Shown one piece after another: positions 1-11,049 of a stretch of 64,000 nucleotides of DNA (within the stretch, counting starts at the first letter, position 1; every line of letters begins with the position of its first letter). Where the stretch lies: assembly GCA_029959085.1 (NCBI GenBank), contig JARWIR010000002.1:45380233-45444232 (forward strand), given 5' to 3'. The notes below the pieces were generated by a model that saw nothing but the letters and a program-made list of their open reading frames with translations, was not told the origin of the DNA and ran no database searches. A program made the position numbers and the translations under genes. The DNA comes from Nemophila menziesii (lineage: Eukaryota; Streptophyta; Magnoliopsida; Boraginales; Hydrophyllaceae).

Positions 1-322
1 TTCAATAATTTTATGTTTTTAGTTGTCGGTCTATTCGACCCTCGTGTCCCTAGTAGAGATTGTGGTTTCCAAATTGGAAGGCATGGTGGATGGTGCCGTC
101 CCTCAAGGTGTGATTAATAAACCAACATTCGAGTGAGCCACTACACTTAAGTGTACGAGTTGTTAAAAAGTAATAAATAGGTAAGGAAGGAGGTGTATCG
201 TTCTCCACAAATACTATAAGGATAATTTATTTGTATTTTATGGAAATGTAGCGGACCCGAGTTGCATTTACAAAAGATAAATGGATATTTGTTTGTTTTT
301 GTGAGACGAGGGACTAAAAATC

Positions 323-362
<40 letters not shown>

Positions 363-1468
363 ATAATAATAATTATAATATTAATAATAAAAATTAAAAT
401 GAAAAGAACTATAATATAAGTAAAGGGGGTGGATTGCAAATATATTAAGAACATGAGATGAGAATATAGCGAGGGAATACGCAAGTAATCACCGCTTGTT
501 CTGGTTGTCCACTTTATTACTTTAAGGGAGAATTTAGTTCTACGCAATAGTTGGGATTCAATTCTCTCTCTAAATCCTTTCTGGGTTGATAGGAAGCTAC
601 CAAACACCACTAGATACCTTTTATGAGCTTACCTTACAAGTGATGGTAGACGCCTAAGGTTCTTACCTTAACGACTATGTGGTTACTCATGACCTCCCGG
701 TTAACTAATGAACACTAGACTCTTATGTGTTGTTTTGCGTAACCGAACCTCTCTTTAGGGAAAAAGTCATAATTACTAAGGTCGAATCACTACTTGTCTA
801 GAGTAGGGGCTGAAAATTTAATGGTCTAACATATAACCAAAACATAAAAACAAAATTCATTTCAATATATTAATCCCAAAATGCAACACATTGGAGTACT
901 CGAAAGTTTCATATATTAAGCATTATCAAGCTATGAGATAATTGGTTCATAGTAAAAATAGTAAAAAATGTATGAAATTGCTAAAATCCTGTTTTAAATA
1001 AAAATAATAAGGTTTATTCGAGGAATCGATAATAAACAGTGAAGGTTAGAGGTGGAATGGTGCCGAAAATGGCTTATTCTTCCTTTAGCTCCAAGCGTGT
1101 CAAATTACATATATTAAATTCCCGAAAAAAATTTTAGGAAGTGTGGGCCCTATTTAAGTGGCTAAAATCAACCAAAAAATGTTTTCACCGAACATAGATA
1201 GGTTCGAGGCACCGTGGAAGCAATATCATTAAATTTGTCATCTTAACTCTGAATTGTGAACCGTCAACTCTCACGTGCTCCTAACTTAAAGTACAATCAT
1301 AAGCCCAAGGGCTTGCTTAGAATCCTAGCTTAACGCGTGTGGTGACTCCATTAAGTCGACTTCAAATTTTTGTAGGTAAATGCTTGTGATCTTTCGTGGT
1401 GGTTTTTTTATCTTTTCACTACTTGACTTGGGGGGCTGCCTTGACTTTTTGACTTATATGCATCATCA
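1..1468 (-). mobile_element. LTR (3' LTR, cut by window start) of an old Athila/Tat-type retrotransposon
   Basis: The right end ...catcatca (1461-1468) followed by aggggtcttt reads on the minus strand as a polypurine-like AAAGACCCCT followed by TGATGATG. This is the same arrangement as the complete Athila-type element at 40856-53687, whose LTR also begins TGATG after a G-rich tract. The DNA to the right (1469-2940) aligns in order with that element's 3' UTR. I see no coding capacity. The other LTR boundary lies outside the window, so length and target duplication cannot be checked. A TAA microsatellite interrupts it near 323-390. Confidence 0.55.
323..390. repeat. (TAA)n microsatellite
   Basis: Nearly uninterrupted ATA/TAA trinucleotide run inside the old LTR, with the phase switching to ATT in the middle. 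Confidence 0.9.
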
Positions 1469-2940
1469 AGGGGTCTTTTATAAACCATGAACCTAAGAGT
1501 TTCACTTTTAGCACACAATTAATGCACAAAATCTCTACTAGTTACAAAATATTCAAAAGTAGATAAGAAATAAAAATATATCAAATATTAGGGATAATCC
1601 CCAAATAGATCCAAAAACCCCCTAAGAAGCTGTTTTGTGGTGCAATTAATCTATCACAAAACGTGATTCATCAAGACCCTGAAATCATAGATTTGTCATC
1701 CAACAAAATAAAAACTAAACTAGGGTCCTAAGTCCAACTAATCATCGAAGTATAAGGCATAGAGAACGATCCTAAAACAATACCTAAACATGTCTCATGA
1801 AATAATGCCTAAGAATTAATCTACAAGTATACAAATCATACAGATAATCAACACAATAATATTATCAGGTACAATTAGTTTCACAATGCAAGAAGAGATC
1901 GTTTTTACTTATTTCAAAACGGTGAACATAGGTTGTTCTCAGTCCTTTCACGTGATCTAATGGTCAACTCAACTACTCCCAATCTGTTCAATTGTTACTA
2001 AACAATATAACTATCAATCTTGAGGTCTTAAGATGTAGCGTAGGCTTAAGGTAGGGTGTGGTCTATTTGGGTAATTATGAGTGGGTTGTTGACCCTCTCC
2101 TCACTATCCATCAACTAATCGTCCTAGAGCTTGATTTTACGCTCATAATCATGCTCAATAAACCTACCTGATGTCAAATCGAAGCATCCCCAAGTTCCAA
2201 ACCAATCATGAATGTACTATACAAGTTTTTTTATTGTTTTCATATATTTTTCTTTCCTTTTTCGTAAGTTAAACATGAATTATTTTTTATGAGTCCTCGT
2301 GTTAAATTATTTTCTTTTAATTCTCTTTTTCTTTGTATTTGATTTTCTTTTCAAATCTTTTTTCTTACTAATCTGGTAAGTATTACAAATAAGCGCACAA
2401 TGATAAATCACAAAATAAATATCTAACCTCCCAATGTATCTCATGATCATGTACCCATCACCCAAAACTCGAGATCGAAAACAACTATTCCTAAACATGT
2501 GACTCGATGTCGGGTCATATGGTTGAGTCCTAAAACTAAAAGGTAAAGTCTTATAATGCAGCTATCACAGAAAAGGATAAAAGGTTAGAACGAGGCTATG
2601 AAGAATATATCAATTAAATTCGGTTAGCAAGCTAAAAGTAAACAAAGGGATAATAAAGAAACACCTCAATCATTTTTCTAATTGTATGGTCTCGTTATTC
2701 TTTTGCTTTTAATGCATATGTTAATTGGTTTTCCGACTAGGTTGAACCTCACATTCAAACACCTCTCATCCCCACATCGTTTAAACTTATCTTCTTATCA
2801 TTGATTACTAATTAGTTCTATCTACAATTACGTGTTTTCATATTTGTACTTTATTTACATCATAAACAATTCACAATGACTACTTCTTATCTATCATCAA
2901 CTTGTATAAAGCATGTTTTTCAGGTTTGTTTTCTAAGTCC
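1469..2940 (-). mobile_element. 3' UTR remnant of the old Athila/Tat-type element
   Basis: Diverged but collinear with 42402-43700 of the complete element. Matching stretches include the block around 2046-2145 (ggcttaagg ... accctctcctcact ... agcttgattttacgctc, against 42773-42873), cgggtcatatggt near 2512 (against 43271), and the block near 2870-2930 (against 43620-43660). Homology fades before the position where the env-like ORF would start, so the element was truncated here. No ORF of interest remains. Confidence 0.55.
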
Positions 2941-3070
2941 CACACCGATTTATTATATGATTTTTTTTGTATTTTTCATTTTCTTAATGACAATAAGAAA
3001 ATTAACTAATTAAGAAAGTAATAACCAAAAATAAATTGAACTGAGTTAACTAATTTTGTGGTTGTTTTCT

Positions 3071-3118
<48 letters not shown>

Positions 3119-5935
3119 TACCTTGTATCTAAAGATATGGCAATATATACACTTTTTTATTTTAATAGAATCCGGTAATTACAAATGTATTTTATTTGTG
3201 CAAATAGAAAAAAGAAAATGTGTGCATTGTACAAGCAACCTTCCAATTTTTTTGGTTTCAGAGGAGACATCCGTGATGGGCGGTAGTATTTAACATATTA
3301 ATAATAAAACAAATTATTTCAACATTTAAAGGTTAGGTTTTATTTTTTAATATGTCTCGGGTATGTTAAAACTTACCAAGCAGGTAAGTTAAATGGAATT
3401 TAACTTGTAGTGCAAACTAACTAAAGATTTTGTATGTCAAACATAATTTAACTGGTAAGAAAATAATTATTCGGGTATGTTAGAATTTCATATACTAAAC
3501 AGGTATATAACTATAATTTAGGGACCATTTCGCAAATATTTAAACTATCTGATAATATTCAACAAAACATTATGTTGAGTATGAGCATAGGTTGTATTAA
3601 GAAATGCGTCAACATCTCTTCTATCTTCATCTAAAGCAGGATGACCTAGAAAATTCTAGATATATCCTGTAAAATAAACATTATAATCAAATTATAGGGA
3701 AATAAAGTGGAAAAATTAAAAATTAACTTCAATATGTTGTGTTAACGTTGTCATAAAAGTAGAGGTTTTAACAAACGTAATAAACATATAATTAGAAAAA
3801 TACCAAAACAAAAATAATATTTCTCCACCTATAATCCAAAAAAGTTACAAGACAGCTGGAATGCAAAATGCTACCTAAAAACTATGTTTGAGCTGAGGAT
3901 AGTATATGATAGCTACATGTGTTCTATATAACAGAGTTGTAAATCAGATATCTAAATCGGCCTTGAAAGAAAGGTAATTCATAGTTCAGTGTTATGTCCT
4001 TGAAGAAGGGTATTCAATTTATACATTTGAAGAAGAGCATTTAAATCTATTTGAAGAAGAAATTTTGAAAGTAAAAATAACTACATGTAAGAAAGAGAGA
4101 TGTGCTTCATTGGAATTAGATGTAAATCCATGTAGCTACTCTCGTTCAAAAAAGAGAAATAATCTTTTCAAAGCCTTCACTGAGTCGTGTACTTGCGTGT
4201 GTTGTGTGGGTGTGATGAGAAAGTAATTTTTCTATAATAGTCGCCGATGAGATTTTTTATTTTTTGTTCCAATTGGTGAGATTAGTTGTGTTGTGTATGT
4301 GAATGTGTGATGAGTATTTTTTTTTATTTATCTAATTTTAATGATGAGCGTTTATTGGAGTTTTTTCTAGTGATTTCTTTTTTAGCAACATATATATGTT
4401 GTAGTTATTTCACAAATATTTAAATAGAGCTGAATATTTTTTTTTTATTTTTAGGTGGAAGTTGTACTTAACGCTCTCCAAAATGAAAGAACATAATGTT
4501 GATCTTTTTTCATAGTTACAACATAAAATTTATATTTCTAAATACCATTTTAATATGGTATATATTAATTCACTTGGTGGAGTTATGACCACCCACAAAG
4601 CCCAGAAATTTATATTTCTTTTTTATACAAAATAAGTGTATTTCGTTGTTACAGCTTGTTTAGCTCTCATTAGTATGATCTGTAAAAATAAATGAAAATT
4701 TGAGCTCCAAAAAGAGTGACATCAGCCATCCAAATATTGACAGCTGAATCTTCGCCCATTCGCATGTACTTCCATTGATCACTAAGGTATTGAGTTGTTT
4801 GCAAGAAATACCTTCCATCGGTCTAAAGTAAGGCTTAGTTTAGTGTAATAAGTGCCAAACCTACACAATGATTGAAATTGGAAGATAAAAATTAGCAAAA
4901 ATACTCGTGTCGAATATTAACATTTCACCAACTAAACTCATTAATGCTTCTACAAAGTAATGTTATCCAATAACTGAAGGTACCAAACATTCAGTATTTA
5001 CCAACATGAAAAATAACTGATGATAGTCTACGGTCTATTAAATTGATACTTGTATAACGAAATCTCATTTCTTGACCAAATCTTCTTATTGCAGTTGACC
5101 CTGAAATTATTTTTGTAAACTCCAATTAATCGAGAGAGTTTATGTGCTTATGGTATGTAACATCCATGTAACCACACAAAATTGAAATTACATAATTAAA
5201 ACCAAAAAAACCTAAATCTCACCCATATTCTTTTTGTTAGGTTCCGTAATCCCTTCATGAGCTCTATTTTTTCAGAATTTTAGTAGCAGCCACAGTAGTT
5301 TTAATAATTGAAGTTTCAGCTTCCTGAATTTTAGAAAAAAATTAAGATCCATCCCCAAGCCTTTAAATCCAGATAATTCAGCTCCCTTGCTTTTTGTTTC
5401 TGCTCTCAAACGACCTCCAGAAGTTGTGTGTTTTAATTTTCCCAACAACCGTATTTATGTAATTATAAAGTGCCCACAATAGTATTACCAATAAAAATTC
5501 TTGTTTGGTCCCAAATGCCTCCACCCAGCCACCGTAGTGCTTTTAATTATCTTTTTGGCCCCTATAATTTTTGAGTTTTGGGGTTAACCCCTAAAATTTA
5601 TCCCCTAATATGTCAACTCTCTGAGCTTCGCTGATCAGCCCGAAAAATGTCTCTAACTGCAGCATATGCGTGTGTATGAACTATAGGGTCTGTATGTTTC
5701 AATTTTCCACGTCTCAAGTCCTCATTAACTCTACAAACCAGACCACTTAAATTACATATGTAACACACATAAAACAAACAAAAAACACTAATTTTGTATA
5801 ATTAAAACACTACTTCCATAGGTTTCTCTTATAACTTCCTCCGCCTCAACATGGTTGATTGTATAATTAATTAATTAATATTCATATTCAAAGTTTCGAA
5901 AAAATAGAAACTACCTCTATGAGCAAAAGAATTTT
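2941..5935. other. AT-rich intergenic DNA, no gene recognised
   Basis: Contains a (TA)n tract at 3075-3113 and scattered poly-T and poly-A runs. The phrase tcgggtatgtta recurs at 3357 and 3472 with a similar setting, suggesting a short degraded repeat. No open frame with recognisable protein content on either strand. Confidence 0.6.
3075..3113. repeat. (TA)n microsatellite
   Basis: About 19 uninterrupted TA dinucleotides. Confidence 0.95.
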
Positions 5936-6095
5936 TAAGTACTAACGAAAACCGAACCCAAATTATGGCCTTTGTCGGCTTCTTCTTTGTAAAACAAATA
6001 TCCTTCATCTTCCTTACCAAGTTTGCAGTAAGCCTCCATTTTAGGGGTATATAAGTCTTTTCTAGTCAGCTTCATCTCATGCAAATCCACCACTA
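5936..6095 (-). pseudogene. Possible terminal exon of an unidentified gene
   Basis: On the minus strand a plausible acceptor (gattatgattatag, near 6097) opens a frame of about 49 codons to a stop near 5937. It contains MEAYCKLGKEDEGYLFYKEE, faintly like the AYCK-G spacing of pentatricopeptide repeats. It is too short and isolated to name a family: no upstream exon or start was found. It could be a gene fragment, a captured exon or chance. What supports it is an open frame of ordinary amino-acid composition in otherwise AT-rich DNA. Confidence 0.25.
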
Positions 6096-7138
6096 TAATC
6101 ATAATCAAACAAACAATAATATGGAAACTAAAAGTTATAACAAGCTTTCTTTACAAATTTAATTCTTCACCAAAAGCATAACTTAAGAAGAATTTATTTA
6201 GTAATAACTTCCAAATCTCTCACAGGGTCCACAATGTCATCAACATGAATAATATCTGGATCTTCAAATGCATCTAAAATGTATAAAAAATAACTGACTA
6301 GCAATTACTTTAAGATAGATGATGAAGACACATTGATATTTATAAAGTCAGAGACTAAACTGTCAAACTGTATAAAGGTAAGGGACCTATCATAACTAAG
6401 AGTAACATAGAGCCCACTCCTTGAAATCAACACAATGTTGAGGGTTATGGTGCATACCCATTAGACCAAATATACTAAAAAAATTCACATAGTCAATTTC
6501 ACAAACATATAATAAACATACAGCTATTTTGTATCACTTTTTTATGAATCGATATTTACTGGGCTCCTAATAATTTTTTTCGTAGGACAAATATTTCCAT
6601 TAACTGCACCCTATACAATCATTCATGTATACAAAATATCCTATTCTCTGTAATTTACTCAACACATGAAATACATTAACGAAACCATATAAATGTAGGG
6701 ATTAAATTTCACGTTAACATTAATTCTGAGCTTCGGAGGTTTTACTACGTGTGTGTAATTTATACAAATACCAAGGATGCAACAAAGAGGCAGGTTACAA
6801 TTCCAAAAGTAAAATATCATCATTTTACAATTTTTCAGAATTATTTAAATTAGTATAATTTATTATTTTTTAAAAAAACAAAATATTTTGACAATAGAGT
6901 AAAAATATGATAATGGCTATGCAAATCGCGGCAAAGGAAATGAAATTACTGAAATTTTGTCTTATACAGCAATTTTTGAATTATAGTTGTAGTGGAATGG
7001 ATTGGACCTTATGTGCATAAAGTTTGTTAGTTCTGAACTTTTTAGATTAATGACCCATACATATATCTAATTTTTTTTATGTTATGAAAATATTTAACAC
7101 ATAAATGGGGATCTACCCAACCCTCAACTCAAAACTCT
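6096..7138. other. Non-coding AT-rich stretch
   Basis: No protein-like ORF, repeat or RNA gene recognised. Confidence 0.6.
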
Positions 7139-7224
7139 GTGTTGTGTCGGAAAGTAATAAATTTAAGAGTTTACATTAAACGGGTAATATACACGATTAA
7201 AGATGAGAAAGGTAAAGATAACAT

Positions 7225-7360
7225 TACTCCGCAGGTCAAGGTGGCTTACCGCGGACCGGTTTGGTCAAGTTCTCTAGAAGGAGAAATGAAGATCCGGACT
7301 GGTAAGAAGGACCAGATTACCGGTTTCGGTTCCAGGTCCGGACAAACCGGTTCTGCCTTT
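7225..7360. repeat. GC-rich island with repeated CCGGT/TCCGG words
   Basis: A 130-bp GC-rich patch in AT-rich surroundings, containing gcggaccggtttggtc, attaccggtttcggttcc and ggtccggacaaaccggttc. A similar patch, rich in ccggtc, tccgga and cgggtcagtctagtccggtc, lies at 9858-10012. The two could be subterminal regions of one non-autonomous element spanning about 7.2-10.0 kb, but I could not define terminal inverted repeats or a target duplication. The 81-residue ORF through the patch has no protein-like features. Confidence 0.4.
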
Positions 7361-7384
7361 TTTTATATTCTTTATTTGTATTGA

Positions 7385-9850
7385 ATTTTTTCAAACTATA
7401 TTTGTACTGAATATTTTTTGTTAAGTGTTTTTTTGTATTGGCCTAGGATATAAAAATTAGCATTATATCATCATCATATAATTTGCAAATATTTCTTTCA
7501 AAACATAAAAAGGAAATTGCACAACATTTAAATCCAGTACAACAACTATTCCTTGCATTTATTCCACTATAGCAAGTCTTGTAACAAGTAAAAATAATCT
7601 CAATTGATTATGTGTTGCCACTACATATATACAACCTATAATTCACAAAGAATAAATATAAGAATTACGACCTTCAAAAAATAATAAAACTATGGTTGAG
7701 AGATTAACAAATCAGATAAAGATATGAAGATTACCAATTACAGACTAAACTAAACCAATCAACAAAGTATTCTCTCTCAATTGTTATCTAATATATTAAT
7801 AGAAAAAAATTACATAAACAAATGATTCACAACTCTTTAATTTGTTAAGCACTGTTCTTGCAAAAAACATAGATAACAAGAACATGATATAAGTGAGAGA
7901 ACTAAGAAAATAAAGAGGAAAAAAACTAGCTCGTGGAATCGATGAGATCTAGTGGATCAGCTAAGTGACCAAAATTAATTCAAGAATGTCAAAGTAGAAA
8001 TGATTGGTCCAAAAAACAATTTAACCCATTCCTTTAAACTTTTGTTTTTCAGAAAATGAAAAAAAGGACCCCACGTAATTTAACAAATCAGAATATTAAG
8101 CCCCAAATTCTTTTTTCAAAAGTTTCAAATATAACACCTTAGAAATTAAATGGTACTTTGAAAATTATAAACACTTACAATTTAAAATAATAATGCAATG
8201 TCATCATAAAATCGCCTAAGGGAATTTTGGACCAAAAAAAATATCTCTTAAAAGTTTAGGGTTCCTTTTGTAAATTTTTAGAATTATAATCATTATTTCA
8301 AACACTTAAAGAAGATGTTTTAAAGGGATTTTGGTCCAATTGAACCATTTTAGAAAACTTTGGGGCAATTTCATAAACATAGTTATCTTCTATAAAGGTT
8401 TTTCATTATTTTTGTATTAAATAGGGGTTGATTTGCATTTTCCAAAACTTTAAACCCTTCAATTCTAAAACTCCTGTCAATTCAAAATATGTTTCAACTA
8501 CTTGATCAAAATCAGAGGGACTTATAGTGTAATTTATTTACCTCAATTTGAATTCGCAAAGTTCACAAAAATCTTAAATTTTACTATCAAAATCTCATGA
8601 AATAACTTCTTATATGCTCAAATCATCTAAATCAAGCACTAGTTGTAACAATTTTACACAAAATATGATCTTTCGATATATATTTCAGAAAAAACAAGAC
8701 CTAAAAGTATAATTTTCGAAAAGAAGTTATACTACTTTAAACAAATTCACCCAAAACAGGAACTAATCTATCAATATCTCATTTTAAATTACCCTTAACA
8801 CTTTGAATTACAATATAAATTTCTCAAAAAACAAGTGACTTATAGAATCATTTTCGAAACCAATATGTATTTCCCACAACAAATTCACATAAATTGGAGA
8901 TTAAGTGGATCAATTTCCCTTTAACACATTGTATTACAATACATAATTCACAAAAAATAGTGACTTTGACTCTCAAAATCTCATAAAACAGGTATTTATA
9001 GTATCAATTCACCTTAATCAAGCACCAATAGGAACAATTTAGCACAAAATATGGACTTTCCATATCAATTTCACAAAATTAGGAACAATTTCGAATTACA
9101 CAAACAATTTTGCATAACACATGGGGCTAAAACAACAAATTTCATATAAACCAGAGAATTGAATTTTGAAAATCAAGAGTAACAAAATGCAAAACATCCA
9201 CAAAACACCAAACACAAATCATATAAACTAGGGATCAAATCCATCTTCCTACCAACATAATCAGTTAATAAAACATCAACATGAACTCCCCTCTTCATCA
9301 ACAAAACACCAATTCGACATGCATAGAAGCAAAACACATTTAATTATTAGAAAATATGAATAAAAATCAAAAAAAAAATATAAATCTTAAATTATGGACT
9401 TACTTTACTATTTTCGAATTTAGTCCCTATAATTACCAGAAAGAACAAATCCAAATAACCTCACAAAAAAATCAGTTTAAGGAAGCTCATCAGGAACCCA
9501 GAAAAGTGAGATAATTGAAGATAAAAGAATGTTTTTACCACCATATCCACGAATTAGACAACCCATACACCACCACCATAGCCATGTCTTATACAAACCG
9601 AAACCACCACCATAGCCACTAACTACTCAAGGCACCACCAATAATTAATTAATTTCTGAATATTGAAGATAATAGACTTGATATAAGTTCATATGGGAAT
9701 TGAATGGGAAAGGTGTTTTGGTGAAATGAATTAACTCGTGGAGTAAATGGGGTCGGTGGGTTTGGGTGTATTGAATGAAATCGCAAGCAATGGGAGAGGG
9801 TAATGGGACGGGTTGTGTAATGTAAGGTATTAATATAAAAAATTAAATAC
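7385..9850. other. AT-rich stretch between two CCGGT-rich islands
   Basis: No coding content. From about 8570 to 9240 short phrases such as cacaaaa, caatttcac and catataaac recur irregularly, as in a degenerate low-complexity repeat or intron-like DNA. A CCACCA-rich patch lies at 9536-9640. Possibly the body of a non-autonomous element bounded by the GC-rich islands. Confidence 0.4.
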
Positions 9851-9857
9851 TTATCTG

Positions 9858-10012
9858 TCCGGTTAGTTCCCGCGGGTTTTTTTATAGGAATCAGACAGAT
9901 AAGGATTAGTCCAGTCTAATTTGTTCTGGACCATCAATGTAGCTCTGGATCGGTTCCGGACGGGTCAGTCTAGTCCGGTCCTGACGGGCCAGTCTAGTCC
10001 GGTCAGGTGGAT
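9858..10012. repeat. Second CCGGT-rich island with an internal direct repeat
   Basis: Contains two near-identical direct copies of gggtcagtctagtccggtc / gggccagtctagtccggtc, at about 9961 and 9986, 25 bp apart. Compositionally paired with the island at 7225-7360. Confidence 0.5.
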
Positions 10013-10560
10013 TGGTAGGTCTGAACCGTTAGCCAACATGATCGGCAGGTTACCAACCCATCCAAGTTGCGATCATGTTGTTGTGTTTGTCCCTTCTCAA
10101 GCATGAGAAAAAAGTGATCTAGCTTGGTCTTAGTCTTTGCTTGGGTTTTGATGATTTTAGATTGTTCCTTCTCAATGTCATGCACTCGATCATGCACTAA
10201 ATCTCCCAAAGTCTGTGTATATTCTGTTTTTCATTTCGTTGTCTACTTCTTGAAGAGTTGTTGAAGACCCTCTATCATGATCCCATGGTGGTTGTGGCTT
10301 ATTATTTTTTTTGGTTTGGTTGGAAATTCCTTCTTCACGATGGTTTCCTTTGGTGAAGTGGGTTCCTGGAGCTTTGGGTTTTGCTCATCCGGTTCCCAGG
10401 AGAAATACGTTCCCTTTTTTCCCTTGATATAGATTTCATCACCCTCAAACTATCCTTCATCTTCTTTCTTTCAAGCGTCAATGCGTTATTTCTATTTCTC
10501 ATCTTAATCACTCAGAAAGATTCAAATATAGGAATAAACTCAGAATTTTCAAGTCTTCAA
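10003..10560 (-). pseudogene. Decayed coding remnant with coiled-coil C-terminus, probably retrotransposon-derived
   Basis: On the minus strand a frame with two stops runs through charged, proline-rich sequence (PTSPKETIVKKEFPTKPKK) into a heptad-like segment that includes LVHDRVHDIEKEQSKIIKTQ, then ends near 10003. A charged N-terminal part followed by a C-terminal coiled coil resembles the third ORF of the complete Athila-type element (43868-45184). Here too an array of GC-rich palindromes lies a few hundred bases upstream (10930-11036). I infer that it is a relic of a related but distinct element. Sequence identity to the 438-residue ORF is not obvious, so a gag or host coiled-coil fragment remains possible. 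Confidence 0.35.
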
Positions 10561-10929
10561 AGCAAGAGAAAAGTTTGATTTCCGTGGTTATTACTGAATA
10601 ATCTTGTTGAAAATTGATGTAATTTCACTCTTGAGTGTGTCTTGTATGAGCCTTAATCCTCAAAACTTGTTGTTTTTCATGTTTCAATGTTAGGGTTTCG
10701 AAGTTTTTTGGGATTTATTAAGTGTGGTGGAGATGTGTTTGTTGTTTTAAGGATGTCTAGTTTAATGGGATTTTATTATGGTGCAGTTTATTGGTGTAAT
10801 AGAGGTGAAATTATTAATCTTCAATGGTATTCCGATACATGTATAAGATGAAAAGTGGGTATGGGGAAGGTGGGCGTAGGTTTAATGGAAAGGAAGAGGC
10901 AAAAATAGTTGACGTTTTATAGAGCTGCA

Positions 10930-11036
10930 GCTTTAGGCATGCCAGGAAAAGCTTTAGGCGCGCCTAAAGAACTTTCCGTGATGTTCACGTGTAATTTAGG
11001 TTTAGGCGCGCCACAAAATTCTTTAGGTGCGCCTAA
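10930..11036. repeat. Array of TTTAGGCGCGCCTAAA-type palindromes
   Basis: Four copies of TTTAGGC(A/G)(T/C/G)GCC within about 110 bp: ctttaggcatgcc (10931), ctttaggcgcgcctaaag (10951), tttaggcgcgcc (11000) and ctttaggtgcgcctaaa (11021). The core GGCGCGCC is a perfect 8-bp palindrome and copy two extends to 16 bp. The surroundings are AT-rich, so the motifs stand out. Confidence 0.8.
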
Positions 11037-11049
11037 AATAAACTTCTAG

